From Patescibacteria group bacterium UBA6489 (lineage in GTDB: Bacteria; Patescibacteriota; Gracilibacteria; BD1-5; UBA6164): a stretch of DNA of 42,415 nt. Where the stretch lies: positions 1 to 42,415 of the forward strand of contig DJMN01000044.1 of assembly GCA_002435385.1 (NCBI GenBank). The letters are read 5' to 3'. Below the pieces are notes generated by a model. The model saw only the letters and a list, made by a program, of their open reading frames with translations, ran no database searches and was not told the origin of the DNA. Shown one piece after another: positions 32,033 to 41,402 of this stretch. The position numbers and the translations under genes were made by a program. Numbering within the stretch: the stretch's first letter is position 1; each line of letters starts with the position of its first letter.

Positions 32033-33557
32033 AATTTTCTTTTATTAAGTTCAGAATTTGTAAAAACTTACTTATCAGAAATAAATTATTTTTTTTATAA
32101 CTTTCTTTGATTATTTCAGATAATTGATCTTTTGTTAAATATGCTAAATATAAATCATCTATATCATCTCATATTTTGGAAATTAAATATTCTCTTAATT
32201 TTTTAATTTCAGATAATTCATTTTTATTTAATTGTTTATTTGTATGAGCATTCTTTTTTAAAAGTTCATGTAGCCTATCAATTTCTTTTTCAAAATCACT
32301 TGCTCTTGTGCTTTCTAGTCAAAAAACATTTTCATAAATAAACTCTGCTCTATTTCAATAAATATCTATTTTTTCAAATCTATCTGATCTAGGTTTAACA
32401 TCATTGTTAGTTCAACATAATATATTAGATTTTCAATCATTATCTTCTAGTCAAAAAATATCTATATTTTCACTTGATCATATTAATAAAGGAGAGTGGG
32501 TAGTTATTAAGAAATGTCCTTTAATGGATGTATTTACGAGTATTTTTTCATTTTTCTCTGTTGTAATATAATTTCAATTATTATCTGTTAGGTCTCATTT
32601 ACTTTGAGTTTTTATTAAGTCAGGTATGAATTCTTTTTGCCAATTTGGATGTAAAAATGTATCTGGTTCATCAAATAAAAATAGATTTTCTTCATCATCC
32701 ATAAAGTTATATATTCATGTTGTTAAAGATAATTGTTTCTGTCATTCACTAATATCAGAGATAGAAATCTCTTCTCATGAAAATAACTTTATATTTATTC
32801 TTAGATTATGAAATATATTGTTTATCGTAAATTCATAAATTATTTTGAAAAAGTCCTTATCATGTCACATAAAATGTCTAAAGTCTTCATCATTGAAAAT
32901 ATCTGAGTCAAATTCTAAAATATTATTTACTCCTTTATTTAAAGAAAATTCTTTAAATGTCTCAAATATTATACTATTCTTTTTAGTTAATTTCCTATAT
33001 TTATAAGATATAGTAAAAGAAATCATTCCTTCAATATTCATTTTTCTAAAAAATTCTCTATGTCTATCTAAATTAGAATAGAATAAAGATAAAATTACAT
33101 TTTTATAATATTCGTCAGGAACTAAAAATATAGGACGTTGTAACCAACTATTATGATTAAAATTTATATTACTTCTATTATAATCTCATCAAAATCAAGA
33201 ATTATATATAAAAATATTTTTAGGTAATAACAATGGTTCTCTAGAAAAATCATAATCCTCTATTTTTTTCCCATCAACAGAAATTTCATACCGTTTATTT
33301 AATTCTCATTTTTCCTCTTCCTCAGTAAGTTTTACATTTATATTTTTATAATCTATTTCATATTCAATTTTATATTGAAATTCACACAATTGTCTTTCAA
33401 TCTCATATAAATCTCTAAAGATAAAAGCTATAGCCTCTAATAAATTAGTTTTTCAACTTCCATTTTTTCAAATAAAAACTGAAACCTGATTTTCAAAGTT
33501 TATCTCAAAGTTTTCTAAGTTCTTATACTTTTTTATCCAAAGTTTTTTTAATTTCAT
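32016..33557 (-). CDS. ptuA: SMC/ABC-type ATPase, PtuA-like (Septu defence)
   Basis: 513 residues. Walker A is FIGKNGSGKTNLLEAIA at about residues 29-45, both its motif glycines being TGA or GGA; an ABC-like signature is ISDISEGQKQLSL; Walker B is NLFLFDEPDTFLHP; and the switch histidine is in LITTHSPLLI. This is the single-chain AAA/ABC ATPase layout (RecF/OLD-like, no topoisomerase domain) of PtuA. It lies 13 bases after hsdS and overlaps the HNH gene. In Septu, PtuA oligomers hold PtuB and sense infection. In-frame CGG at 33291-33293. Confidence 0.82.
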
Positions 33558-33570
33558 GAGATTATTTTAT

Positions 33571-34956
33571 TTACTTACTAAAAATTTCTTCTTCAAACTC
33601 CTTTTTAGCACTTTCTTTTAAGTTTTCTGCTAAGTTTTTTAGTTCTTTAATTTCTTCTTTTAGCCCAAATATGTGTTTTACTATTTTTTCTTGGATTTTT
33701 AGAGGAGGAAGAGGTATTTTTGCTCATCTAATTTTACTTAAATGTAAATTTGGGACTCAAACTCAAACTAAATTCCTATCAAATTGAAATTTAGCAAACT
33801 TGGAATTAATGTAATCAAGTAAGAAGTAAGGATTTACAATTTTTCTAATTGGAGAAATGTGGGCTAAGCTAACATAAATAGCAAATTCTTTTTCATCTTC
33901 AAGAATAGCAGCAACTCAAGTAGTTCAATTTTTTGCAAGAAAGATATCTCAAATTTCTGGGTTAAAGTTTTTCGATATTTTCATATGTAAGCTTTTGGGA
34001 ATATATTTTATGTTTTTCCAGTTAATTTCTTTGGTTGTAACATCTTTTGAGGATATAAAAGTTATTCCCTTTTCTTTTGTTGTATAAGTAGGAGTTTGAT
34101 GAGTTCAATCAGTTATTTTTTTACAAATATCTTGAAATTTCGATAAATCATATTTATTTGAAGAAATAAAACTATTCTCTAACATCTTTTCTATGCTCCA
34201 TTCTTGAATATTATTAAAATTAATAAGCTGTAATCCCTTTTTTTTCTTTCTCTCCTCCTCAATCTCAATCCCCAATTCCTCCATCAAATAGCTCTCAATC
34301 TCCTTTTCTAAAAACTCTACTCTTTTTTCAGCCTCTTTTGCTTCTTTTAATTTCTTATTATAGTTTTCTACTATTTTATTTTGTTCTTCAAGAAGAGAAG
34401 GAAGAGGAATTTTAATTTCGTTTAATAACTGATCAGGCTTTATATATTTTCTGTTTGTTGTTCATGTAACATATTGATCCATATAAGAATGGATTTTTGA
34501 ACTCTTAAATAATATTTGCAAATAATCTTTATTTATTTTTTGAGTATCTATTTTAGCAAAAAACATATTAGTAGATCATAATCATCAAATCTGTTCATCT
34601 TTTACTACACCAAATCATCAATTTTTTGTATCAACCTTACACCAAAAAAGTGTATTTTTATCTGCTAATTGATATTTTCTCATTTTCAGAGAACTTCACT
34701 TTACTGTCCTATTAATAAAAACACCTTCTCAATATGTTCTAACTCATAAAATCTTGTAAATCTTATCATCCTCTATATTAATTTTAGTTGTTTCATATTT
34801 TGATAAAAATTCACCAAAAAGAACCAATGGATTTTTTTCATTAAAAACTCATTGATTTACAAAATAACTTTTTACATCCCAAGAAAATAAATCTACCGAT
34901 TTTATAAACTTCAAATACTTATTTTCCAATACTCCCATATTTTTATTTATTACCAT
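33571..34956 (-). CDS. hsdS: Type I-style restriction-modification specificity subunit HsdS
   Basis: 461 residues from ATG at 34956 (overlapping the methylase stop); an ATG at 34938 is an alternative. Two target-recognition domains each end in the family's proline block (EIKIPLPSLLEEQNKIV near residue 200 and KIPLPPLKIQEKIVKHI near 420), followed by long conserved helices. The second half restarts with a copy of the first half's opening (WDVKSYF versus WSIEKML). HsdS sets the bipartite DNA target for the partner methylase-nuclease. Same operon as the genes on both sides. Confidence 0.92.
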
Positions 34957-37157
34957 AAATTATTTTGCTTCCTATACTTTGAAAACTCCTCCACCAAAGG
35001 CACTAACTCATTTTCTATCTCCTTTCAAGTCGTAGAAATTCAAGCCTTTTCAACCTCTGCAATAGGTACAGTATAATTAAACTCCTCCTTTATTCTCTTT
35101 TTTATTTTGTCTTCTACCCTTAACCTTAAATCTTTTAAATTTCCTATTAATTTCTTTTTCTCTTCTTTATCCTTCATGTTTTTAGCTTTCTTTTCTAAAC
35201 CTTGCAATTCTTCTTTAAACTCTAACTTTATTTTTTTCTTTGCTTTTTCTGAAATAGTTTTGTACAACTGCTCTTCTTCTTCAGTAAACTTTTTTAAAAA
35301 AACTAGACTTGGTTTTACTGTTGCTCAACTTGCAATAAATACATCCTGAGGGATAGAGGTTATAAGCAAAATTTTTGCTTTTCACTCAAAATAATCCCTT
35401 ACCTTTTGAAGATTAGAGTTATTTAAAACTCACTCTGGTAAAACTATTCACATTCTTCATCATTTTTTAAGAAGTCTTAAATTTCTCTCCATAAATAAAA
35501 CCTCTGTAAGAGTAGAAAATTTTCAAGTGTCATACAAACCAACTAACTTTTTACCTATATTTCACTCAACCTGCTCTAAAGCTCTTTCATATTCCTCTCA
35601 ATACTTCTTTATATAATACTCCTTCTTAGCCTCATCTTTATATTTATCTGCCTCCTCTATTTTTAAGTCTTTTGGAACTCTAGAACCAAAAGGAGGATTA
35701 GCAAGAATTACATCAAACCTATTTTCAAATATTCAATTAACATTCAACAATCAATCATTGTGATGTACTCAACCATGACCATCTCCATGCATTATCATAT
35801 TCATCTTTGAAACCCTAGCCATCCTTGGGTTTGCATCCGTTCCAAAAATACAAGTTTTAGAAAGTTTATCTATTCTTGTATTTACTGTTTCCCTATCCTT
35901 TGACAGCTCTAATTGTTTTTCTAGTTTTTTTATCTCTTTTTCTGATTTTTCTATTAAATCTTTATCATTAATTTTCTCTTGAAACTCATCTAGTTGCTTC
36001 TTTTGCTCTTCTGTAATTTCGTTTAGATTTTTTATATTTGGAGCCTCTCAGAAGTACTTTTTTTGTATTTCTTCTTTTTGCCTCTCTATATCATCTTGAA
36101 TTTGGTCTCTAATATACTCAAATGCTTTTATTAAGAAACCTCATGAACCACAAGCAGGATCACAAATCAACTCTCATTCCTGAGGATCTAAAACCTCAAC
36201 CATAAAATTAACTATAGTTCTAGGTGTAAAAAATTGTCCTAACTCTCCCCTAAATGTTCTTCAAAGGAATTTCTCAAATGCTATTCACTTTACATCATCA
36301 GAGGTATTTGATAAATCATATATTTGTAATTCTCTCAAAATAGCTTCAAAAGAATTCTCTCTAATCTTTAAAATCTCATTTTTTTCAAATAAATTATCTT
36401 TTTCAAATTCTTTTTTAGTTAATTCAAAAAGTTGTTGATATAAAGGGTTGGTATTTCAATTTTCTATATGATATTCTCTAGCCTTTTTGTAATAATCTAA
36501 AGAAAATATTTTATCTTTTTGAGACCTTTCATATCTGATTTTCATAAAAAGAATCTTTGATATTTCATCAAAAGCAGCTTCAGGAGAAAGTTTATCATTG
36601 TTCCTTATTATGTTATGACATTTTAAAAGAAGTTTTACAAAATCATCTCTTGTCATAGTTGTTGTTTTTGTAAGCTCTTCTTTTAGTTTTTCTGAGTTAT
36701 TTATTATTGAAAAGTGAGGAATATTACTTATCTTCCTCTTTGAAAAAGGAAGTTTATCAGGAAGTATTTCAAAGTATCTGTTATCTTTGCTATTTGTAAC
36801 TACTAAAACACTCGCTCAACTCCATCTTGCATAGTTTGCACCTTGAAAATAATCTTTTTCAGTTAGCTTTATTTGTTCTGCTTTACATTCAACCACCATA
36901 AAAGCATTATTTCAATCTAATTTATCTTTTTCAGATTTATATACTAATATATCTGCACTAGCTTTTCAAGTACCTCTATCAGAGTTTTCTGTTAAGTTTT
37001 TTTCTTCTTCCATTTGCTCCAAAGAATAACCATATTCATTTATAAGCTTACAAACAAACTCCTGTCTAACGATTTCTTCAGGAGTTGTTTCCAAATATTT
37101 ATTTCTGATGAATGAATAGATTTTTTTATTATTATCGTATTTTAATACTAACTTCAT
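34950..37157 (-). CDS. Fused restriction nuclease-adenine methyltransferase (BcgI-like R-M subunit)
   Basis: 735 residues. Residues about 1-150 resemble the HsdR N-terminal nuclease domain of the PD-(D/E)xK type: EEIVRQEFVCKL, then SADILVY and FMVVECKAEQIKLTEKD, with acidic residue, ECK core and following helix. From about 230 the N6-adenine methylase follows: LGQFFTPRTIVNFMVEVL, motif I CDPACGSGGFLI, and motif IV LANPPFGS, with coiled-coil inserts and a helical C-terminus. With hsdS adjacent and no translocase, this is the layout of type IIB/IIG-like systems such as BcgI rather than true type I. It heads the defence operon. Confidence 0.88.
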
Positions 37158-37203
37158 TTTATTTAAAAGGTTAAATTTAATATCAATAAAAGTGTATAAA
37201 GTT

Positions 37204-37230
37204 ATTATAGGAATACTTTTAGATTTGCAA
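37204..37230 (-). promoter_or_regulatory. Candidate promoter of the defence operon
   Basis: Minus strand TTGCAA (complement of 37225-37230) and TATAAT (complement of 37204-37209), spaced by 15 bases, 47 bases before the ATG at 37157. Confidence 0.5.
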
Positions 37231-37247
37231 ATTTATTATTAGAAACT

Positions 37248-37288
37248 AAAAAATAGCACCAGTTTAAACAAAACTAATGCTATTTTTT
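37248..37288. terminator. Hairpin with A/T flanks
   Basis: AAAAAATAGCA / TGCTATTTTTT (37248-37258 and 37278-37288) with an inner AGTTT/AAACT stem. It would work on either strand, but on the minus strand it lies upstream of the R-M promoter and so insulates the operon. Confidence 0.65.
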
Positions 37289-37404
37289 CTATCATAAAGT
37301 TTATCAAAAAAAGTTAAATATACGAACCTTCTTCCTCTATTTCATTTTATTAAAATTAATATTGATTATATAAGAGAGAACATAGAAATATTGAGGAAAA
37401 GTAG

Positions 37405-37435
37405 TCTCTTGTAGCAAACAAGAGATTGACTTTTT
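37405..37435 (+). promoter_or_regulatory. Leader hairpin followed by T-run upstream of the foreign-looking ORF
   Basis: TCTCTTGT / ACAAGAGA (37405-37412 and 37418-37425) with a 5-base loop, then TTGACTTTTTC. It could be an attenuator in a leader started at an upstream TATAAG, or a terminator; TTGACT at 37426-37431 could also be a -35 element with a -10 at about 37451. Confidence 0.4.
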
Positions 37436-37510
37436 CTATTTTGTAATTAATATATAAGCACTGACGAAATCCTAAAACAAAAACAAATTTTAGTGCAAAA
37501 AGGAGAAAAA

Positions 37511-37852
37511 ATGAAATACTCAGATTCTTTAAAGAAAGCTAAGAAAGAGTTGGAAGCAGCTAATATTTCTGATCTTACCGAAAAATCTGTGATATCATTG
37601 AGTGGCTTGTGTCTTGAGCTCCTTGATGAGGTGAGAGATAAGAATATTATACCCAATAGCTTTACTGATGATATTTACAATTTTGTACCTGAAGTTATAA
37701 GTGGTATTCTTGATGACTACCCTACCAGCCCGGACCTAGGGTTAAGAGATATAAAAAAAGTCATGAGAATATTAGCTTTGACTCAGGAACTCATTCTTGC
37801 TTTGAAAAAAGCAGGTCGTATTTGCCGACGACCTGACTGATCGAGAGCATAA
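37511..37852 (+). CDS. Small hypothetical protein with foreign features (109-113 aa)
   Basis: ATG at 37511 is set by AGGAG at 37501-37505, the clearest Shine-Dalgarno sequence in the window. The protein is helical, with LTEKSVISLSGLCLELLDEV and LGLRDIKKVMRILALTQELILALKKAG. All four glycines use GGN and none uses TGA, unlike the neighbours. Composition is less AT-rich. A TGA at 37838-37840 ends it at 109 residues in the standard code; with TGA = Gly it runs four residues further to TAA at 37850-37852. Two adjacent CGA codons near the end would be Arg-Arg or Trp-Trp depending on the code. A GC-rich terminator follows. Probably acquired recently. No family recognised. Confidence 0.65.
37812..37835 (+). 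promoter_or_regulatory. Hairpin at the 3' end of the foreign-looking ORF
   Basis: CAGGTCGT / ACGACCTG (37812-37819 and 37828-37835) with an 8-base loop, inside the last codons just before the ambiguous TGA. Confidence 0.5.
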
Positions 37853-37862
37853 CCTTTGCATT

Positions 37863-37888
37863 TGCCCCCTTTAAAAGGGGCATTTTTT
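37863..37888 (+). terminator. GC-rich Rho-independent terminator
   Basis: TGCCCC / GGGGCA (37863-37868 and 37877-37882) followed by T6. Its GC-rich stem is unlike the AT-rich terminators elsewhere in the window. Confidence 0.85.
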
Positions 37889-38115
37889 AATCTTTTTTTA
37901 TTTATATCTTTTTATATAATCTTATAATCAATTTTTCTGTTTTATTTTTTTAATACAACCTCTAAGTAAGCTTAATTATTTTAGTATAGAAAAAAATTAA
38001 TTAATTAAAAAGCAAGCTCAATTGGTTGCTTTTTAAAATTCTAAACTAAAGTTTATTGGCTAAAATTTTGCAATAAAAAAAGATTAACTTATGATTAATC
38101 TTTAATAAAAATCAA

Positions 38116-38192
38116 TGGCAAGGGCTGTAGGAATTGAACCTACGCTTCTTGGCTTCGGAAACCAAGCACTCTTCGAATTAAGCTAAGCCCTT
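38116..38192 (-). tRNA. tRNA with anticodon CCG, probably tRNA-Trp reading CGG
   Basis: A 77-base cloverleaf including encoded CCA. The acceptor AAGGGCT / AGCCCTT pairs fully, the T arm is GTAGG-TTCAATT-CCTAC, and the anticodon loop TTCCGAA gives CCG (complement of 38156-38158). In the standard code CCG means Arg. However, A1-U72 and discriminator G73 are tryptophan-tRNA identity elements in bacteria, and CGG codons in this window sit at Trp positions. The D loop (AATTCGAA) lacks the usual GG, and the anticodon stem can extend to six pairs. Charging by TrpRS is inferred, not shown. A good promoter lies upstream. Confidence 0.85.
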
Positions 38193-38209
38193 AAATTTCA
38201 AGTGAAGTC

Positions 38210-38237
38210 ATTATATAAAAAACCAACAAAAACTCAA
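38210..38237 (-). promoter_or_regulatory. Promoter of the CCG tRNA
   Basis: Minus strand TTGAGT (complement of 38232-38237), 16-base spacer, TATAAT (complement of 38210-38215), 18 bases before the tRNA 5' end. Confidence 0.7.
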
Positions 38238-38297
38238 AACATTTTTTTCATTTTAAAACTCATACTAATTTTAGATCTTTCTAAATTATAGACAAAA

Positions 38298-38331
38298 CTT
38301 GTTCCTCTTTCTCCTGAGAAGGAGAGACAAG
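38298..38331. repeat. Hairpin repeat, degenerate
   Basis: TCTCCT / AGGAGA (38310-38315 and 38320-38325) inside CTTGT / ACAAG. GC content is above background. It lies between ruvC and the tRNA, and may belong to the same broad group as the other hairpin elements. Confidence 0.4.
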
Positions 38332-38370
38332 ATGAATTGCGAAGCAAGAGAGGATACCCTGGGGTAGAAT

Positions 38371-38850
38371 TTAGAGAGAGGTTATCTCCAAACACCCCAT
38401 ATAAGCCAACCCAATAGCATCAGCCGCATCATCTGGCTTAGGGATAGAACCAAGTCAAAACAAAATCTTTATAGCAGTCTGAAGCTGTAATTTATTTGCC
38501 TTACCATTTCAAGTAATCGCCTTTTTAACCTGCAAAGGAGTATACTCCAGTATATCTATATTTGACTTTATAGCCTCATACAACACCACTCCCCTCGCCT
38601 GTGCAACATCAATTCCCGTTTTTACATTTGTAGTAAAATACAACTTCTCAACCACTATCAAATCAGGAGAATACTTATTTATAATAATCTTTATATCATT
38701 TCAAATCTCCAAAAGCTTATACTTCAACTCTATCTTAGGAGTAGTTTTAAATATTCAATAGTCTATTATCTCATTTTTAACTCAATCCTTTCTCAACACA
38801 GCAAATCAAACCGTAGTAGTTCAAGGATCTATTCAAAGTATTATTGACAT
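38371..38850 (-). CDS. ruvC: Holliday junction resolvase RuvC
   Basis: 159 residues, typical of RuvC, which cuts Holliday junctions with RuvAB. The four catalytic acids are visible: Asp in IILGIDPGTTTVG, Glu in IVVEKLYF, and the pair in KPDDAADAIGLAY. The middle TTNVKTGIDVAQARG and YTPLQVKKAITGNGKANK match the family. Motif glycines are TGA in part, so this gene uses the local code. It lies alone between two hairpin elements. Confidence 0.95.
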
Positions 38851-38900
38851 ATTATATAAATTATTTTGACAGTATCTTATTTATATGATTAAATATAAAC

Positions 38901-38988
38901 ATAGTAGACTAGTAATATTTGTAGCCTCTTCCCTTAATATTAGGGGAAGAATTTAGTTAGGGTTACTTAATCACAAATTAATCTACTA
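38901..38988. repeat. MITE-like element with terminal inverted repeats
   Basis: Imperfect terminal inverted repeats (ATAGTAGACTAGTAATAT at 38901-38918 and its partner ending TCTACTAT at about 38988) enclose a hairpin CTTCCC / GGGAAG (38928-38933 and 38944-38949) with the tail AATTTAGTTAGGG. About 88 bases and non-coding. Confidence 0.45.
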
Positions 38989-39017
38989 TAACTAATATAT
39001 CTGTAGTATATTAATAT

Positions 39018-39194
39018 ATGGAAAAATACAATAAAAAAAGAAAATCAAAAAAGAAAAATCTAATATCTAAAAATTCTTTACTAGACCAAATAACTAATTC
39101 AAATAATCTAAGTAAAGAAGAAAAATTTGATTTTCTGAAATACATATCTTCTCTTAGTGATAAAGAAGAAATTGAAATAGATCTAATTATATAG
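39018..39194 (+). CDS. Small basic hypothetical protein (58 aa)
   Basis: ATG to TAG. The first 15 residues are nearly all Lys, Arg, Asn and Ser (MEKYNKKRKSKKK), followed by a helical acidic part ending EEIEIDLII. It contains no Gly, so the code is not tested. The following bidirectional terminator supports it as a real transcription unit. It might bind nucleic acid, but there is no family match. Confidence 0.5.
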   Translation: MEKYNKKRKSKKKNLISKNSLLDQITNSNNLSKEEKFDFLKYISSLSDKEEIEIDLII

Positions 39195-39203
39195 AAAAAA
39201 AAA

Positions 39204-39233
39204 AACTCTGAAAATATTTCAGAGTTTTTTTTA
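39204..39233. terminator. Bidirectional terminator between convergent genes
   Basis: AACTCTGAAA / TTTCAGAGTT (39204-39213 and 39217-39226) with a 3-base loop, A-run before and T-run after. Confidence 0.85.
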
Positions 39234-41231
39234 TTTAACAAGTAAATATCATCTAGCATAACCAGGATATTTATTATCCCCTATATACTCAGGATTTTGA
39301 ACAGCTATACTAGTAAAAATGATTTTATATCAATCTATTTCAAATGCTAATCTTGAAGGATAAACTTTTACCCGTGAACTTAAACCTGATATCTCAAAGT
39401 TTTGTACCTTATTAATTATATCTGAAATATCAATTTCTTTTTGAATTTTGTAATCTTGAATCTGCTCTAATTTCTTATTTTCAACATCTATACGATAACA
39501 CTTATTATAATTATTCTCTCTACAATTACTTAAATCATAAATCATAGAATATTTACTAACATCTAAAGGAAAAACCGATGTATCTGTATAGAATTCTAAA
39601 GTACTACTTATATTTTTTTCTTTTTCCTCATAATCAGTAATATTTCTATACACTTTTATTGTCTTATATAATCCATAAAGGAAAGTTCCATTACTCATTC
39701 ATCTATATTCACTCTCTAAAGTTTCTTCCAAATATTTTTTATACCTCTCAAGTTCTACCTTATCGCCACGATATTTTATTATACTTTCTTTATATCTTGC
39801 TATATCTTTTTCTTTTCTTTCTTCCCACTCTTTTTTATCTTTTATTTCTAAATCTTTATATATAATAGGAAATAACTCTTTTATTTTCCGACAATCATCA
39901 AAGTCACAAAGATAATCAATTCAAGAATATATATTAACTCACAATTCAGGACTTATATCTTTATAATCATTTAATGGAATAATTTCTCATCAATCAGATA
40001 AAATTCCTGCTTCTTTTAAATTTTGTTTCAACCTTGTAAGCTGCCTAGTTACTGGGAAATTATACACTGACCAAGGTCAAATAGATATAACTATAGTAAA
40101 TAAAGTTAATGTCAAAGGAATAAATATAAGCTGCTTCTTTTTAGAAATAATATAATAAAGTGAAATAACAAGTAACCAAACTCCAAAAATCACTACAAAA
40201 TATCTATTGATAGTTAAATCATACTGAGCTATTCTGATTCAAATAGCATAAGCCAACATAAATAACTGAGGAATAACAACATAAGGAAAATATTTCCTAA
40301 ACCTTTTTATAAATTTATTTATCTCCTCAAAAATAAATGAAAACATATAAGCAAGATAACCAAAAATTGAAAAACCTATAACCATCCAAGTTACCTCTCA
40401 CTTTGGCCAATCTCAAAAAGTCAAAAGCACCTTTAAACTATAAACATAAAGAATAACAAAATAAACACAAATAAAAGGCACAGAAATATTTTTTATTAAA
40501 AACGAAAAAAATATATTTTCATTGAAACGATTATTCATATAATCCTGCCTTGTCGGAATTTGAGTCAAAGCATATATAGGAGCAAATAAACTAAAAGAAA
40601 ACACAGCCCAGTTTGCAACAAACATATCATTTTTAAACAGATGAAAATCAAATAATTCAGCTGTAGTCAATATAGCTATACTTCATAATCCAAATACCGC
40701 TCATGACAATATAGAAGCAACCAAAAATATAACACTTATCCTATAAAGATAGGTATAATAAACACTTTGCTTAACCTCCTTCTTAAGTACACCTTTCAAA
40801 TAAGGAGCAAAAAATCAATAAGACAAGACTCAAGCAAAAGTTAAAAACACCCAAATAATATTTTCAAAATAATCTATATCTCAATCACCAGAAAATGACA
40901 CAAAAAATATTATTCAAAAAACTATAGAAATTATTTGAAATACATTTCTTTTTACAATAGATAAATTATTATTCTCTGAAGTTAAATAAACAGAAATACT
41001 CAGAAAAAATGTTATCACCAATGAAAATACAATCCTCAAAATATATTCTTCAGTTTCATTATCTAGCATCCTATATAGAAATTCATCTTGCACAAGATGA
41101 AAAACCAAATAACTAATTATAAAAACCAAAATAAAACTCAAAGGAAATCTAATAAAAGCCTCTTTTAAATTTTCCCTAAAACTTCCTAAATTTAGAACTT
41201 TTTTAGTTAAGAAACTTAATTTACCTTTCAT
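39231..41231 (-). CDS. DUF4153-like multi-pass membrane protein
   Basis: 666 residues from ATG at 41231 (a GTG at 41237 is possible). About eleven or twelve helices fill residues 25-400, with FHLFKNDMFVANWAVFSFSLFAPIYAL near the middle recalling DUF4153. The C-terminal 250 residues are soluble, charged (KKEGEERKEKDIARYKES) and beta-rich, probably outside the membrane. CGG codons at 39372-39374 and 39888-39890. No operon partner. Function unknown; the family assignment is moderate. Confidence 0.65.
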
Positions 41232-41402
41232 ACTCACAAATTAATAAAATAAAAATTTATACCCCCCAATTATATAATCCAACTTGAAATTTACTTGAAA
41301 TAATATAATAAAAAATAAAAAAAACTTTTTCTATGATTTTCTAGTATAAAAAATAATAATATGTTACAATTTAGATATTAAATACATAATTTTATAAAAA
41401 AG

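Larger units (their letters stand above)
37158..37510. other. 353-bp intergenic region between the defence operon and a foreign-looking ORF
   Basis: It contains, from left: a candidate promoter for the R-M operon (37204-37230, minus), a bidirectional terminator (37248-37288), and on the plus strand a hairpin and promoter-like TTGACT just before the ORF at 37511. No coding sequence or known RNA recognised. Confidence 0.6.

Noticed and set aside
31361..33557. Retron with PtuAB-like effectors
   Set aside because: No reverse transcriptase or msr-msd-like repeat is found near the pair.
38116..38192. Calling the tRNA simply tRNA-Arg(CCG)
   Set aside because: Correct by the standard code, but the A1-U72 pair, G73 and the CGG positions in conserved Trp columns favour Trp. 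Kept as the alternative.
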